DNA from: Nocardioides turkmenicus
GTDB taxonomy: Bacteria > Actinomycetota > Actinomycetes > Propionibacteriales > Nocardioidaceae
DNA length: 64,000 nt
Direction of reading: 5' to 3'
Assembly: GCF_011045035.1 (NCBI RefSeq)
Contig: NZ_JAALAA010000005.1
Coordinates: forward strand, 186,001 to 250,000
Each line of letters begins with the position of its first letter. The first letter of the stretch is position 1. The translations under genes were made by a program, and so were the position numbers. Below the pieces are notes generated by a model that was not told the origin of the DNA, made no database searches, and saw only the letters and a program-made list of their open reading frames with translations. Positions 47,196-55,527 of the stretch are shown here, one piece after another.

Positions 47196-48440
47196 CTAAC
47201 CGGTGGGGAGGCTGATCCGGGTGACCGTGCCGCCGGGGAACCAGGAGACGGTCGTCTCGTGGCTGCTGTGGCCCGGCTCGGCAGGCATGTACGCAGCCCG
47301 CGAAGCGGCATAGAAGGCCGACTCCCCGCGCGCGTTGGCGCCCTCGCGGGCCCGGCGCCAGGCGAGGTAGGCCGACCCGGTCGGCGCCTGCTCGGGGAAG
47401 TACTTCGCCAGCGTCTGGCTGTACCGCTGCGCCGCTTCGTCACGGATGTCGAAGTCGAGCGGGATCACCGCGCCCGTGGTCGAGTCGACCACACCGGGGG
47501 AGAGGAGCCAGGGCGCCAGCCAGACCCCGTCCGAGCGCAGCGCCTGCTTCTCGACCGGCAGGCCGGCGACCGCGGCGAGACGCTCCGCCGCGGGTTGCCA
47601 GCCGGCGACGACCACCAGGGCGCTGCGGCGGCCAGGACGAGCGGACGGCGGGACGACCCGGACCCCTTCCGCTGCCGCCAGCCGCCGGACGAGCCGCGAG
47701 GCGGCCGCCGAGCGGGGCGAGGAGTCGGCGGAGAGCGCGATCTCCTCGACCCCGCGGGAGGCGAGAGTGGTGACGATGCTGGTCAGCCCGGCCCGGTCGG
47801 ATCCCCGAAGAGACGAAGCCGGGCAGGAGGTCGGCGCCTTGCCGCCGGCCAGGACCGCGGCCGTGGCGGCCTGAAGGCACTCCGGTCCGTCCGGGCCGGC
47901 CCAGAGAGCGTCGGCCGACCCCGTCGAGCCGGTCTCCAGCATCACCGGGATCCGGTGTTCGGGCCCGTGCGCGACCAGCACCGTGGGATTACCCGACGGC
48001 AGGTCGACGACCGCCCACAGCCCGTCGGAACCGGGCCGCTTCGTCGGTTCGACCGGCGCCGCGCCGCCGTCGACCTCGACCGTCAGCTCCTCGTCGGCCG
48101 CCTCGTGCTCATGGCCTTCGAGAGGCAGTGCGTCGACGCGTACCAGGTTGCGGCCGGGCAGCGCCGGCGCCACGGTCACCGTGAACACCAGTCCGTCGTG
48201 CTCGATCCGCTGCACCGACGGGAACCCGGGCCGGCGCTCTCCGCCCAGCACCTGCAGCGGGGCAGGTTCGGCCACCGAACGGGACCACCGGTCCGCCTCG
48301 GCCCCGGAGGAGCCGGACGAGCCGGCGTACAGGACATAGCCGATGCCCCCGACGGCGAGCAGCACGGCGACCACGAGCACGCCGACCCGGCGGGACCGCA
48401 GGATGCGGTCCCGCCAGGTGGTGTCGTCACCGAGCGTCAC
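47196..48440 (-). CDS. Membrane-anchored hypothetical protein of the sulfur operon
   Basis: 414 residues from GTG 48440, which overlaps the stop of the upstream gene. One membrane helix (RVGVLVVAVLLAVGGIGYVL), then an extracytoplasmic part. The first third is a beta-sandwich with GLVFTVTVAPALPGRNLVRV and GLWAVVDLPSGN, resembling YtkA/CopC-type domains. The remainder holds ECLQAATAAVLAGGKAPTSC, a likely disulfide, and a lipoprotein-like periplasmic-binding layout. The middle segment contains SIVTTLASRGVEEIALSADS, typical of substrate-binding folds. Possibly receives a ligand or metal for the partner enzyme. Not a recognised family. Confidence 0.65.
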   Translation of the reverse strand: MTLGDDTTWRDRILRSRRVGVLVVAVLLAVGGIGYVLYAGSSGSSGAEADRWSRSVAEPAPLQVLGGERRPGFPSVQRIEHDGLVFTVTVAPALPGRNLVRVDALPLEGHEHEAADEELTVEVDGGAAPVEPTKRPGSDGLWAVVDLPSGNPTVLVAHGPEHRIPVMLETGSTGSADALWAGPDGPECLQAATAAVLAGGKAPTSCPASSLRGSDRAGLTSIVTTLASRGVEEIALSADSSPRSAAASRLVRRLAAAEGVRVVPPSARPGRRSALVVVAGWQPAAERLAAVAGLPVEKQALRSDGVWLAPWLLSPGVVDSTTGAVIPLDFDIRDEAAQRYSQTLAKYFPEQAPTGSAYLAWRRAREGANARGESAFYAASRAAYMPAEPGHSSHETTVSWFPGGTVTRISLPTG

Positions 48441-50404
48441 TTGATGTCCGCGTCCGCGGTGACGAAGAGCATCGAGTGCGGCTTCGCCGGGCCCCAGGCG
48501 CCGTGCGGCCACGAGTCCCGGTTGAACTCGATGCAGGTGTTGCCGGTGTTCTCGTCCCGGAACTCCTCATCACGAGTCAGCTTGCCGTCCTCGATGTCGA
48601 CCAGGCACAGCCGGTGGTCACCGTTGAGGCCGGTGCGGGCGACGAAGTAGTTGGAGTACGCCAGCCGCTTCACGTCCGTGGTCTCGTGGTAGTAGCCGTC
48701 CGAGCCGAGCTCGAGGTTGTCGAGCGCGCCCCAGTGCGGGCCGCCGGGTGCCTCCAGGGTGTCGACGACCGCCGGGCAGTCACTCTCCGCGCCGCCGGAG
48801 TAGCTCTCCTCGAGCGTGTCGATCCGGCAGGCCGGGCTGTCGCCGGAGGCGAGCAGCTTCTGGATGTCCAGCGTCAGGATGTAGGGCTTGGAGCCCTTGT
48901 CGTCGCTGGTGGCGCCGCGGCCCGCGACCGCGTGATAGAGGTACTTGTCGTCCAGCGACGTCTGGATCCAGGCGCCGTTGCTGCCGCCGCCGTAGGCGTC
49001 GCTGGTCGGGTCGACCTGCTTGTTGGTGATGCCGAGGTCGAAGACCTGCTGCCACTTCGGCTCGTCCACGGTGATGTCGGGCGTGTAGTAGATCGCGCCG
49101 CCCTGCATCGTCTCCGCGAACGCACCCCTGTGACCGGGCCGGTTGGTCACGGTGACCTCCATCGCGGCCCGCGACTCCTCGTGGTGCGCGACCCGACCCT
49201 TGCGCGGCCCGTCGGGCAGGAACGTCACCGACTTCAGCTTCGGCTTGTCCTTCTCCGAGATGTCCCAGAACCTCACGGTCGGCCGCCGCAGGTACGACGA
49301 GAGCGGCTGCACCGGGTTGAGGATGATGTTGCGCGGCTCGTTGTAGTCGCTGGTCACCAGCGTGTCGAGGTCCTCGCGGGCCTGGACGCCGTGCGGGTTG
49401 GCGCAGGTCGGCAGGGAGAGCAGCGGGATGCTGTCGCACCGCTGCTCGGTCTCGGCCTTCGTCGTCGCGGCCGGCGCCTCGGCGATTGTCTTGCCGTTCT
49501 CGTCGAGCCGGACCAGCTCACCCGGCGAGCCCGCGAACCCGTTGCCGATCCGCACCGAGCCGTCGGTGTAGGTGCAGGGACCGGGGACGTCCGGCCCACC
49601 CATGTAGGTGCCGTACGCCTTGTGGTCCTTCGTCACCCAGTAGGCGTCCGGCACCGACCCGCACAGCGTGTCGGTCGGCAGGTTGATCCCCTTGAGCTGC
49701 AGCTTCGGCAGCTGCGAGGTGTCCAGGACGTACGTCACGTCGGTGAAGAGACCACCGGCGAAGATGTTGTCGCCCTTGTGCCACAGGTACTGCATGTGGT
49801 GCGGCTCGTTCTCCACCAGCGGCCCGACGGTGGCGGTGTTGACGACCTTGCCGTACGACTTCGCGCCCTTGGTCACGTCGACGACGGCGAAGAAGTCGGG
49901 ACCGATGAGGTTCTTCTGCCCGATCAGGTCAAGACCGATCGACGTGGGCAGGTCGAGCAGCTCGGAGCCGGACTTGTCGAGGATGTTGTTGTCGCCGGCC
50001 CATACGACCAGGTACTCGTGGCGCAGGCCGTCGTCCTCGACGGTGCCGCCGGAGTCGCGCCCGCCCAGTCCGAGGTCGATGAGGGCTTGGTCGACGCCGA
50101 GCTGCTGGAGCAGGTTGGGCGGCAGCAGGCTGGAGTCGACATGGTTCTTGATCCAGTAGTCCTTGCCGTCACCGCCCTCGACCGCGTCCTTGTTGGTCAG
50201 GATGTCGCTGCCCGTCTTCAGCTGCGTCAGCAGCTCGCCGACCCCGGTGTCGCTGGTGACCGGGGCGTCGTCCTCGGCGACGGCGGTCGAGGGCGTCAAG
50301 GTCAGCACGCCGGCGGCGATGACAAGTGCGGCTGCCGCGGGGAGCAGCCTTCTGCGCCGGGGTCTGTCGAGACGGGATCTGATGGTACGGCGTTGCAGGA
50401 TCAC
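48437..50404 (-). CDS. Exported SBP56/selenium-binding-type protein, methanethiol oxidase-like
   Basis: 655 residues with a Sec signal peptide (RRRRLLPAAAALVIAAGVLT, cleavage near TAVA). The SBP56 fold shows its histidine motifs: ENEPHHMQYLWHKGDNIFAG, KGRVAHHEESRAAMEV, and PHGAWGPAKPHSMLFVTADA at the C-terminus. In the SBP56 family, methanethiol oxidase is a periplasmic copper enzyme that oxidises methanethiol to formaldehyde, hydrogen sulfide and hydrogen peroxide. The usual Cys-Ser-Ser site of human SELENBP1 is not seen. Linkage with a YeeE transporter supports a sulfur role. The substrate is inferred. Confidence 0.72.
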   Translation of the reverse strand: MILQRRTIRSRLDRPRRRRLLPAAAALVIAAGVLTLTPSTAVAEDDAPVTSDTGVGELLTQLKTGSDILTNKDAVEGGDGKDYWIKNHVDSSLLPPNLLQQLGVDQALIDLGLGGRDSGGTVEDDGLRHEYLVVWAGDNNILDKSGSELLDLPTSIGLDLIGQKNLIGPDFFAVVDVTKGAKSYGKVVNTATVGPLVENEPHHMQYLWHKGDNIFAGGLFTDVTYVLDTSQLPKLQLKGINLPTDTLCGSVPDAYWVTKDHKAYGTYMGGPDVPGPCTYTDGSVRIGNGFAGSPGELVRLDENGKTIAEAPAATTKAETEQRCDSIPLLSLPTCANPHGVQAREDLDTLVTSDYNEPRNIILNPVQPLSSYLRRPTVRFWDISEKDKPKLKSVTFLPDGPRKGRVAHHEESRAAMEVTVTNRPGHRGAFAETMQGGAIYYTPDITVDEPKWQQVFDLGITNKQVDPTSDAYGGGSNGAWIQTSLDDKYLYHAVAGRGATSDDKGSKPYILTLDIQKLLASGDSPACRIDTLEESYSGGAESDCPAVVDTLEAPGGPHWGALDNLELGSDGYYHETTDVKRLAYSNYFVARTGLNGDHRLCLVDIEDGKLTRDEEFRDENTGNTCIEFNRDSWPHGAWGPAKPHSMLFVTADADIK

Positions 50405-50510
50405 TGCGGGTCACCTCCGAGACGAGACTCTGAATAGGTCTTTCCCAATAAAACAACTAGAGTTTCCTGGGAATGACAAGAGCGTCGCAACGGGGTCTCG
50501 ACAGACGACA

Positions 50511-50539
50511 ATGCCGCTCCAGGTATCCCGGAGCGGCAT
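50511..50539 (-). terminator. Terminator after FAD oxidoreductase
   Basis: 10-bp perfect stem atgccgctcc/ggagcggcat with a 9-nt loop, 16 nt downstream of the minus-strand gene 50555-51937. Confidence 0.7.
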
Positions 50540-50554
50540 CGATGAGCGGAGGTG

Positions 50555-51937
50555 TCAGTGACCGCCGACGAGCGGTGCGACGGCCCGGGCCAGCAGCGAG
50601 CCCTTGCCGGTGGCGGTCTCCTCGGCGTCGGCCACGGTCATGGCGCGCAGCCCGGCGTTGACGCCGAGCCACCGCAGCGGCTCCGGCTCCCAGCGTGGGG
50701 AGACGTGTCCGACCCAGGGGAGTGCGGTGAGGTCGGAGTCGGTGCCGATGATCAGGTCGCGCAGCGTACGGCCGGCGAGGTTGGTGGTCGCGACCCCGTC
50801 GCCGACGTAACCGCCGGCATGGGCGATGCCGCTGGCCGGGTCGTAGCCGACCGAGGCGTGCCAGTCGCGCGGGATGCCGAGGACACCGCCCCACCGGTGG
50901 GTCACCTTGTGGCCGCGTACGGCCGGGAACATCTCGACCAGGGTCGCCTCCAGGCGACGGTGGGTGCGCAGGTCGGAGGCGTCCGCGTGGGTGATCTTCG
51001 ACCCGAAGGAGTACGGTGCGCCCCGCCCGCCGAAGACCAGCCGGTCGTCCGCGGTGCGCTGCCCGTAGATCAGCAGGTGGCGGCCGTCGGAGAACGTCTC
51101 GCGCTCCTCCAGGCCGATGCTCGACCAGACCAGGTCGGTCAGCGGCTCGGTGGCGATGATCAGGGAGCGCACCGGGACGACCTCGCGCTCGAGACCGGCC
51201 AAGGTCGGGGTGTAGCCCTCGGTGGCGCGTACGACGACGTCGGCGCTGACCACGTCGCGCTCGGTCCGCAGCAGGTGCGGCTCGATCGCGGTGACCCGGG
51301 TCTGCTCGTAGATCGTGACGCCGCGGGCCTCGACGGCGCGGGCGAGACCGCGGACGAGCTTGGCGGGATGGATCGCGGCGCAGTCGGGGGTGTAGGTCGC
51401 CCCGAGGGTGCCGGTCGCCGCGAGCCGCTTCCTGGCGGCGTCCTGGTCCAGCAGCGAGATCTCGGCGTCGCCGAGGCCCCAGGAGCGGGCGTGCTTCACC
51501 TCGTGCCGGGCGCGCTCGAGCTGTGCGGTCGTACGGGCCACGACGACCGTGCCTCCCTTGGCGATGTCGGCGTCGATCCCCTCCGCCTCGGCGACCCGGA
51601 TCACCTCGTCGACGGTCGCCCGCATCGCCCGGTCCTGGGCGAGCGCGGCGTCCCTGCTGGAGCCTGCCGCGACCTTGTCGAGCGAGGCCGGGAAGAGGGC
51701 CGAGCACCAGCCGCCGTTGCGGCCCGATGCGCCGAACCCGGCGACCTCGGCCTCGAGGATCGCGATCTTCAGGTCGGGCCGGGCCTCGGCCAGGTAGTAG
51801 GCCGTCCACAGCCCGGTGTAGCCGGCGCCGACGATCGCGACGTCGACCTCGAGGTCGCCCATCAGAGCCGGACGCGGCTCCCAGTCGTCGCCGGCGGTCT
51901 CGTGCCACAGGCTGATGCCGGGGTATCGGTGGCTCAC
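50555..51937 (-). CDS. FAD-dependent amine oxidoreductase (DAO family)
   Basis: 460 residues from GTG 51937 (MSHRYPGISLWHETAGDDWE), overlapping the Lrp gene stop (GTGA). The FAD-binding GxGxxG is in VDVAIVGAGYTGLWTAYYLA, followed by GFGASGRNGGWCSALFPASL, typical of gamma-glutamylputrescine oxidase-type (PuuB) enzymes. Late motifs KVTHRWGGVLGIPRDW and GYVGDGVATTNLAGRTLRD fit the family. It probably deaminates a polyamine-derived substrate. Control by the upstream Lrp protein is likely. Confidence 0.82.
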   Translation of the reverse strand: MSHRYPGISLWHETAGDDWEPRPALMGDLEVDVAIVGAGYTGLWTAYYLAEARPDLKIAILEAEVAGFGASGRNGGWCSALFPASLDKVAAGSSRDAALAQDRAMRATVDEVIRVAEAEGIDADIAKGGTVVVARTTAQLERARHEVKHARSWGLGDAEISLLDQDAARKRLAATGTLGATYTPDCAAIHPAKLVRGLARAVEARGVTIYEQTRVTAIEPHLLRTERDVVSADVVVRATEGYTPTLAGLEREVVPVRSLIIATEPLTDLVWSSIGLEERETFSDGRHLLIYGQRTADDRLVFGGRGAPYSFGSKITHADASDLRTHRRLEATLVEMFPAVRGHKVTHRWGGVLGIPRDWHASVGYDPASGIAHAGGYVGDGVATTNLAGRTLRDLIIGTDSDLTALPWVGHVSPRWEPEPLRWLGVNAGLRAMTVADAEETATGKGSLLARAVAPLVGGH

Positions 51938-52407
51938 CGGACGCCCCACGCGTAGGTCTGCTTGTGCAGGTGGAGGTACATGAACGTCTCGGTGCTCACC
52001 ACGCCCTCGATGGCGCGGATCTTGCTGGAGACCAGGTTGAGGAGCGCCTCGTCGCTCTCGGCCACGACCTCGACGAGCAGGTCGTAGGAGCCGGCGGTGA
52101 TGACGATGTAGTCGACCTCGTCGAGCTTGCCGAGTTCGTCGGCGATGCCCTCGATCGGCCCGGAGGTGCGTACGCCGATCATGGCCTGCCGCGCGAAGCC
52201 GAGCTCGAGCGGGTCGGTGACCGCGACGACCTGCATGACGCCGCTGTCGACGAGGCGCTGCACGCGCTGCCGCACCGCGGCCTCGCTGAGGCCGACCTCC
52301 TTGCCGATCGCGGCGTAGCTGCGCCGGCCGTCCTGCTGGAGCTGCTCGATGATGAGCTTGTTGACCTCGTCGAGGTGAGCGCCCCCGTTGCGCTTGCGAG
52401 TGGTCAT
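51934..52407 (-). CDS. Lrp/AsnC-family regulator
   Basis: 157 residues. Winged helix at the N-terminus with QQDGRRSYAAIGKEVGLSEA and AAVRQRVQRLVDSGV, then the ligand-binding RAM domain with YDLLVEVVAESDEALLNLV and EGVVSTETFMYLHLHKQTYA. It lies between two FAD amine oxidases, one co-transcribed and one divergent (start 52532), so it probably senses an amine or amino acid and controls both. Confidence 0.88.
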   Translation of the reverse strand: MTTRKRNGGAHLDEVNKLIIEQLQQDGRRSYAAIGKEVGLSEAAVRQRVQRLVDSGVMQVVAVTDPLELGFARQAMIGVRTSGPIEGIADELGKLDEVDYIVITAGSYDLLVEVVAESDEALLNLVSSKIRAIEGVVSTETFMYLHLHKQTYAWGVR

Positions 52408-52531
52408 GCGGGTCAGTCAACCCGTTTTCCAACGCCGGATGCAACGAAATCCGTCGTGTGTAACGAACAATTTCCATGATTCCGTACATTCTGTGTGGCT
52501 GAGTGTCTGCGAAGTTGCCATAGTGGGCGTC

Positions 52532-53920
52532 GTGAACCATGTGTCGCTGACCGATGCGAAGCCCGCCGTCTACTGGCTCGACGATCCCGCCAAGCCCGCG
52601 CCGCTGCCGCCCTTGCTCGGGGTGGCGTCGGCGGATCTGGTGGTCGTCGGAGGCGGCTACTCGGGGCTGTGGACCGCGCTGCTGGCGCGGACGCGGTTTC
52701 CGTCGTGGTCAGTGGTGCTGCTGGAGGCCGGCCAGTGCGGCGACCAGGCCTCCGGGCGCAACGGCGGCTTCGCCGAGGCCTCCCTGACCCACGGATTCTG
52801 GAACGGTCTGGAGCGCTGGCCCGACGAGCTCGCGACGCTGGACCGGCTCGGCCAGCAGAACCTCGACGAGATGGCGGCGACGATCCAGGAGCACGGCATC
52901 GACTGCGACTGGCGGCTCGCCGGCGCCCTCAACGTCGCCACCCGGCCGCACGAGGTCGACGATCTCGCCGAGTGGTCGGCCGCGCTGACCGAGCACGGCA
53001 TCAAGCACCGGCTGCTGGACGAGGCCGGGGCGCGGGACGAGGTCCGGTCACCGACGTACCTCGGTGGGCTGGAGGTGCTCGGCGACACGGCGACCGTCGA
53101 GCCCGCACGCTTGGCGTGGGGGCTGCGGCAGGCCTGCCTGGACGCCGGTGTGGCGATCCACGAGGGCTCCGCGGTCACCGGTCTCGCCCGGGACGGGGCG
53201 GGGATGCGGGTCTCGACCCTCACCGGGTCGGTGCGGGCCGGGCGGGTGGCACTGGCCACCAACGCCTTCCCGCCGTTGCTGCGACGACTGAAGATGATGA
53301 CCGTGCCGGTCTACGACTACGTACTCATGACCGAGCCGCTCTCGCCGTCGCAGATGGACGCGATCGGCTGGGCCAACCGGCAGGGGGTCAGCGACTCCGC
53401 CAACCACTTCCACTACTACCGCCTGACCAGGGACAACCGGATCCTGTGGGGCGGCTACGACGCGATCTACCACTTCGGTTCGAAGATCTCGCCGGAGCTG
53501 GAGACCGGCGCGACCCACGACAAGCTCGCGACGCACTTCTTCGAGACCTTCCCGCAGCTCGAGGGGCTGCGCTTCACCCACCGCTGGGCCGGTGTCATCG
53601 ACACCTGCACCCGCTTCTCTGCCTTCTTCGGGAAGGCGTACGCCGGCCGCGTGGCCTACGCGCTCGGCTACACCGGTCTCGGCGTCGGGGCCACCCGCTT
53701 CGGTGCCCAGGTGATGCTCGACCTGCTGAGCGGCGAGCAGACGGAGCGTACGTCGCTGGAGATGGTGCGCTCCAAGCCGCTGCCGTTCCCGCCCGAGCCG
53801 GCGCGCTACGCGGGCATCTCGATGATGGTCCGCTCGCTCGGTAAGGCGGACGCCAACGGTGGCCGCCGCGACCTGTTCCTGCGGACGATGGACCGGCTCG
53901 GGCTCGGGTTCGACTCCTAG
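52532..53920 (+). CDS. FAD-dependent amine oxidoreductase (DAO family), second copy
   Basis: 462 residues from GTG 52532 (GTG 52523 also in frame). DLVVVGGGYSGLWTALLART is the FAD motif and QASGRNGGFAEASLTHGFWN its conserved partner. Later features: NHFHYYRLTRDNRILWGGYD and HRWAGVIDTCTRFSAFFGKA, as in PuuB-type oxidases. It is related to but clearly distinct from 50555-51937. Divergently transcribed from the Lrp gene, with a 124-nt intergenic region that must hold both promoters. Confidence 0.82.
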   Translation: MNHVSLTDAKPAVYWLDDPAKPAPLPPLLGVASADLVVVGGGYSGLWTALLARTRFPSWSVVLLEAGQCGDQASGRNGGFAEASLTHGFWNGLERWPDELATLDRLGQQNLDEMAATIQEHGIDCDWRLAGALNVATRPHEVDDLAEWSAALTEHGIKHRLLDEAGARDEVRSPTYLGGLEVLGDTATVEPARLAWGLRQACLDAGVAIHEGSAVTGLARDGAGMRVSTLTGSVRAGRVALATNAFPPLLRRLKMMTVPVYDYVLMTEPLSPSQMDAIGWANRQGVSDSANHFHYYRLTRDNRILWGGYDAIYHFGSKISPELETGATHDKLATHFFETFPQLEGLRFTHRWAGVIDTCTRFSAFFGKAYAGRVAYALGYTGLGVGATRFGAQVMLDLLSGEQTERTSLEMVRSKPLPFPPEPARYAGISMMVRSLGKADANGGRRDLFLRTMDRLGLGFDS

Positions 53921-53967
53921 GCGCGAGTCACTCGAGCCTCATGCATCACGGCGTACGGGTGTTTCCT

Positions 53968-54001
53968 GCACTTCTCGGGTGTTGCAATGCCTGAGAAGTG
54001 C
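53968..54001. terminator. Hairpin between convergent genes
   Basis: gcacttctc/gagaagtgc with additional ggtgt/atgcc-like pairing and a 16-nt loop, between 53920 (plus) and 54039 (minus). Confidence 0.55.
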
Positions 54002-54038
54002 TGGAATCCCCGGTTAACCGGGTATCCCTGCACCGCGC

Positions 54039-54212
54039 TCAGGCAGCTTCCTGAGCCGCCGCGACCCGCTCGCGGAGCTTGGCGTGGATCTCCTCCGGCG
54101 TGCGCTGCGTACGCTGGCGGTGGTTGCGCGCGATGATGACGCCTGTCGCGGTGACCCCGGCCAGACCGGCGAGACCGACGATCTTCCACACGCGTGCACT
54201 GCCGAAACCCAT
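54039..54212 (-). CDS. Small hypothetical membrane protein
   Basis: 57 residues from ATG 54212 (MGFGSARVWKIVGLAGLAGV). One membrane helix (about 8-26) followed by a basic, helical tail with RNHRQRTQRTPEEIHAKLRE. Probably anchored with the tail in the cytoplasm. Divergent from the peptidase-like gene at 54232, only 19 nt apart. Function unknown. Confidence 0.65.
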   Translation of the reverse strand: MGFGSARVWKIVGLAGLAGVTATGVIIARNHRQRTQRTPEEIHAKLRERVAAAQEAA

Positions 54213-54231
54213 TGAGGACCCCCTGCTCGAG

Positions 54232-54846
54232 ATGTCTGACGACACCACTATCTCCCTTGCCGACGCCGTGGACCAGACCCGCACCGGTGATCTGTGGCTC
54301 TTCCGGGGCCGGTCGGTCGCCGACCGGGCGATCCGGATGCTCAGCAACGCCCCGGTCAACCATGTCGGGATGGCGGTCGTGCTCGACGACCTGCCGCCGC
54401 TGATGTGGCACGCTGAGCTCGGCAAGGGGCTGCTCGATCTCTACACCGGCACCCATCACCGCGGCGTACAGCTCCATGATCTGCGGGCGGCGGTCGAGCA
54501 GTGGGCCGGGCGCTACGAGCAGCAGGTCTGGCTGCGCCAGCTCACCGCCGACATCGACCGCAAGCGGGAGGACGCCCTGCTGCGGACGATCGCGCGCCTC
54601 GACGGCACCCCGTTCCCCTCGACCGCCGCGCTGGCCGGGCGCTGGGCGCGCGGGAGGTTCCGCTCCAAGGCCGGGATCGAGCAGGTCTACTGTGCCGAGG
54701 TCGTCGCGGCCACCTACCAGGAGATGGGCCTGCTGGACGACGAGCGCCCCACCAACTACTACGACCCGGGTCGCTTCTGGTCCGGCGACCACCTGACCCT
54801 GCAGGACGGCGCGGTGCTAGGGAGCGAGGTCCGCGTCGTCGGCTGA
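54232..54846 (+). CDS. NlpC/P60-like (papain-fold) protein
   Basis: 204 residues beginning MSDDTTISLADAVDQTRTGD. LWLFRGRSVADRAIRMLSNA is followed by the histidine in VNHVGMAVVLDDLPPLMWHA, and the late EQVYCAEVVAATYQEMGLLD gives the cysteine, the order of permuted papain-fold (YiiX/LRAT-like) enzymes. No signal peptide, so it is probably cytoplasmic; such proteins act as lipases, amidases or acyltransferases. It converges on the TetR gene with a 30-nt overlap. Confidence 0.75.
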   Translation: MSDDTTISLADAVDQTRTGDLWLFRGRSVADRAIRMLSNAPVNHVGMAVVLDDLPPLMWHAELGKGLLDLYTGTHHRGVQLHDLRAAVEQWAGRYEQQVWLRQLTADIDRKREDALLRTIARLDGTPFPSTAALAGRWARGRFRSKAGIEQVYCAEVVAATYQEMGLLDDERPTNYYDPGRFWSGDHLTLQDGAVLGSEVRVVG

Positions 54847-55461
54847 CCTGCGCCCCGCCAGCCGTAGGGCCAGCGGGACCTCGCCGCTCTCGACCAGGGT
54901 GCCGATGACGAGCGCGCGGAGCCCGCGCAGGAGGGCGTCGGGATCGACCAGGTCGGGGGCCGCGAGCGCGTGCAGCAGGTAGCCGTGCACGAGGGCGAGG
55001 ACCGAGCCGGGGTCGGTCCGGGTCGCCCCCGCGACCGTCGCCGCGCGCTCCGCGACGTCGCGGCCGGCGGTGAGCACCTCGGCCACCACCGGACGGAACT
55101 CCGGGTCGCGGGCGGCGTGGAGCAGCCCCTCGAGGAACGCGAGCGCGTCTGCCGGCGGTGACATCAGCGCCGCCGCGAAGGCCTCGGCCATCGCGTCGGT
55201 GCCGGACTCCGTCGCGGCCAGATCGTCGGCGAGCGTACGCAGCCGGGCGACGTCCTCGGCCACGCCGGTGCGCAACGCCTCGGCGGCCAGGTCCGTGATC
55301 GAGTCGAAGAAGTAGCCGACGGTCGCCAGCGGCAGCCCGGCTCGCTCGGTCACGGCGCGGTGGGTCACTCCGGACATGCCCTTCTCCGCCGCCACCTCGA
55401 TCGTGGCGCGGACGAGGGCGTCGCGTCGCTGCCTGGCGCTGTCGCCGTGCCGTCGCTTCAT
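54817..55461 (-). CDS. TetR-family regulator
   Basis: 214 residues from ATG 55461 (MKRRHGDSARQRRDALVRAT; an ATG at 55473 adds four residues). N-terminal TetR helix-turn-helix GMSGVTHRAVTERAGLPLAT and VGYFFDSITDLA, and a helical C-terminal sensor. Divergent from the amidase at 55528. The near-perfect palindrome 55474-55499 between them is the obvious operator, so it probably represses itself and the amidase. Confidence 0.87.
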   Translation of the reverse strand: MKRRHGDSARQRRDALVRATIEVAAEKGMSGVTHRAVTERAGLPLATVGYFFDSITDLAAEALRTGVAEDVARLRTLADDLAATESGTDAMAEAFAAALMSPPADALAFLEGLLHAARDPEFRPVVAEVLTAGRDVAERAATVAGATRTDPGSVLALVHGYLLHALAAPDLVDPDALLRGLRALVIGTLVESGEVPLALRLAGRRSADDADLAP

Positions 55462-55473
55462 GGCGCCCAGCAT

Positions 55474-55499
55474 AAAGTCTGGAAGATCTTCTAGACTTT
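55474..55499. promoter_or_regulatory. Palindromic TetR operator
   Basis: 26-bp palindrome with arms aaagtct (55474-55480) and agacttt (55493-55499) around aagatctt, one mismatch per half. It adjoins the TetR start and lies 28 nt before the amidase start. Confidence 0.75.
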
Positions 55500-55527
55500 T
55501 CGGAGTTGATCCAGCACGCTGTCCGAC

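Noticed and set aside
48437..50404. Selenoprotein with recoded stop
   Set aside because: The selenium-binding family name refers to an older observation. The frame has no internal TGA and no SECIS-like hairpin was seen.
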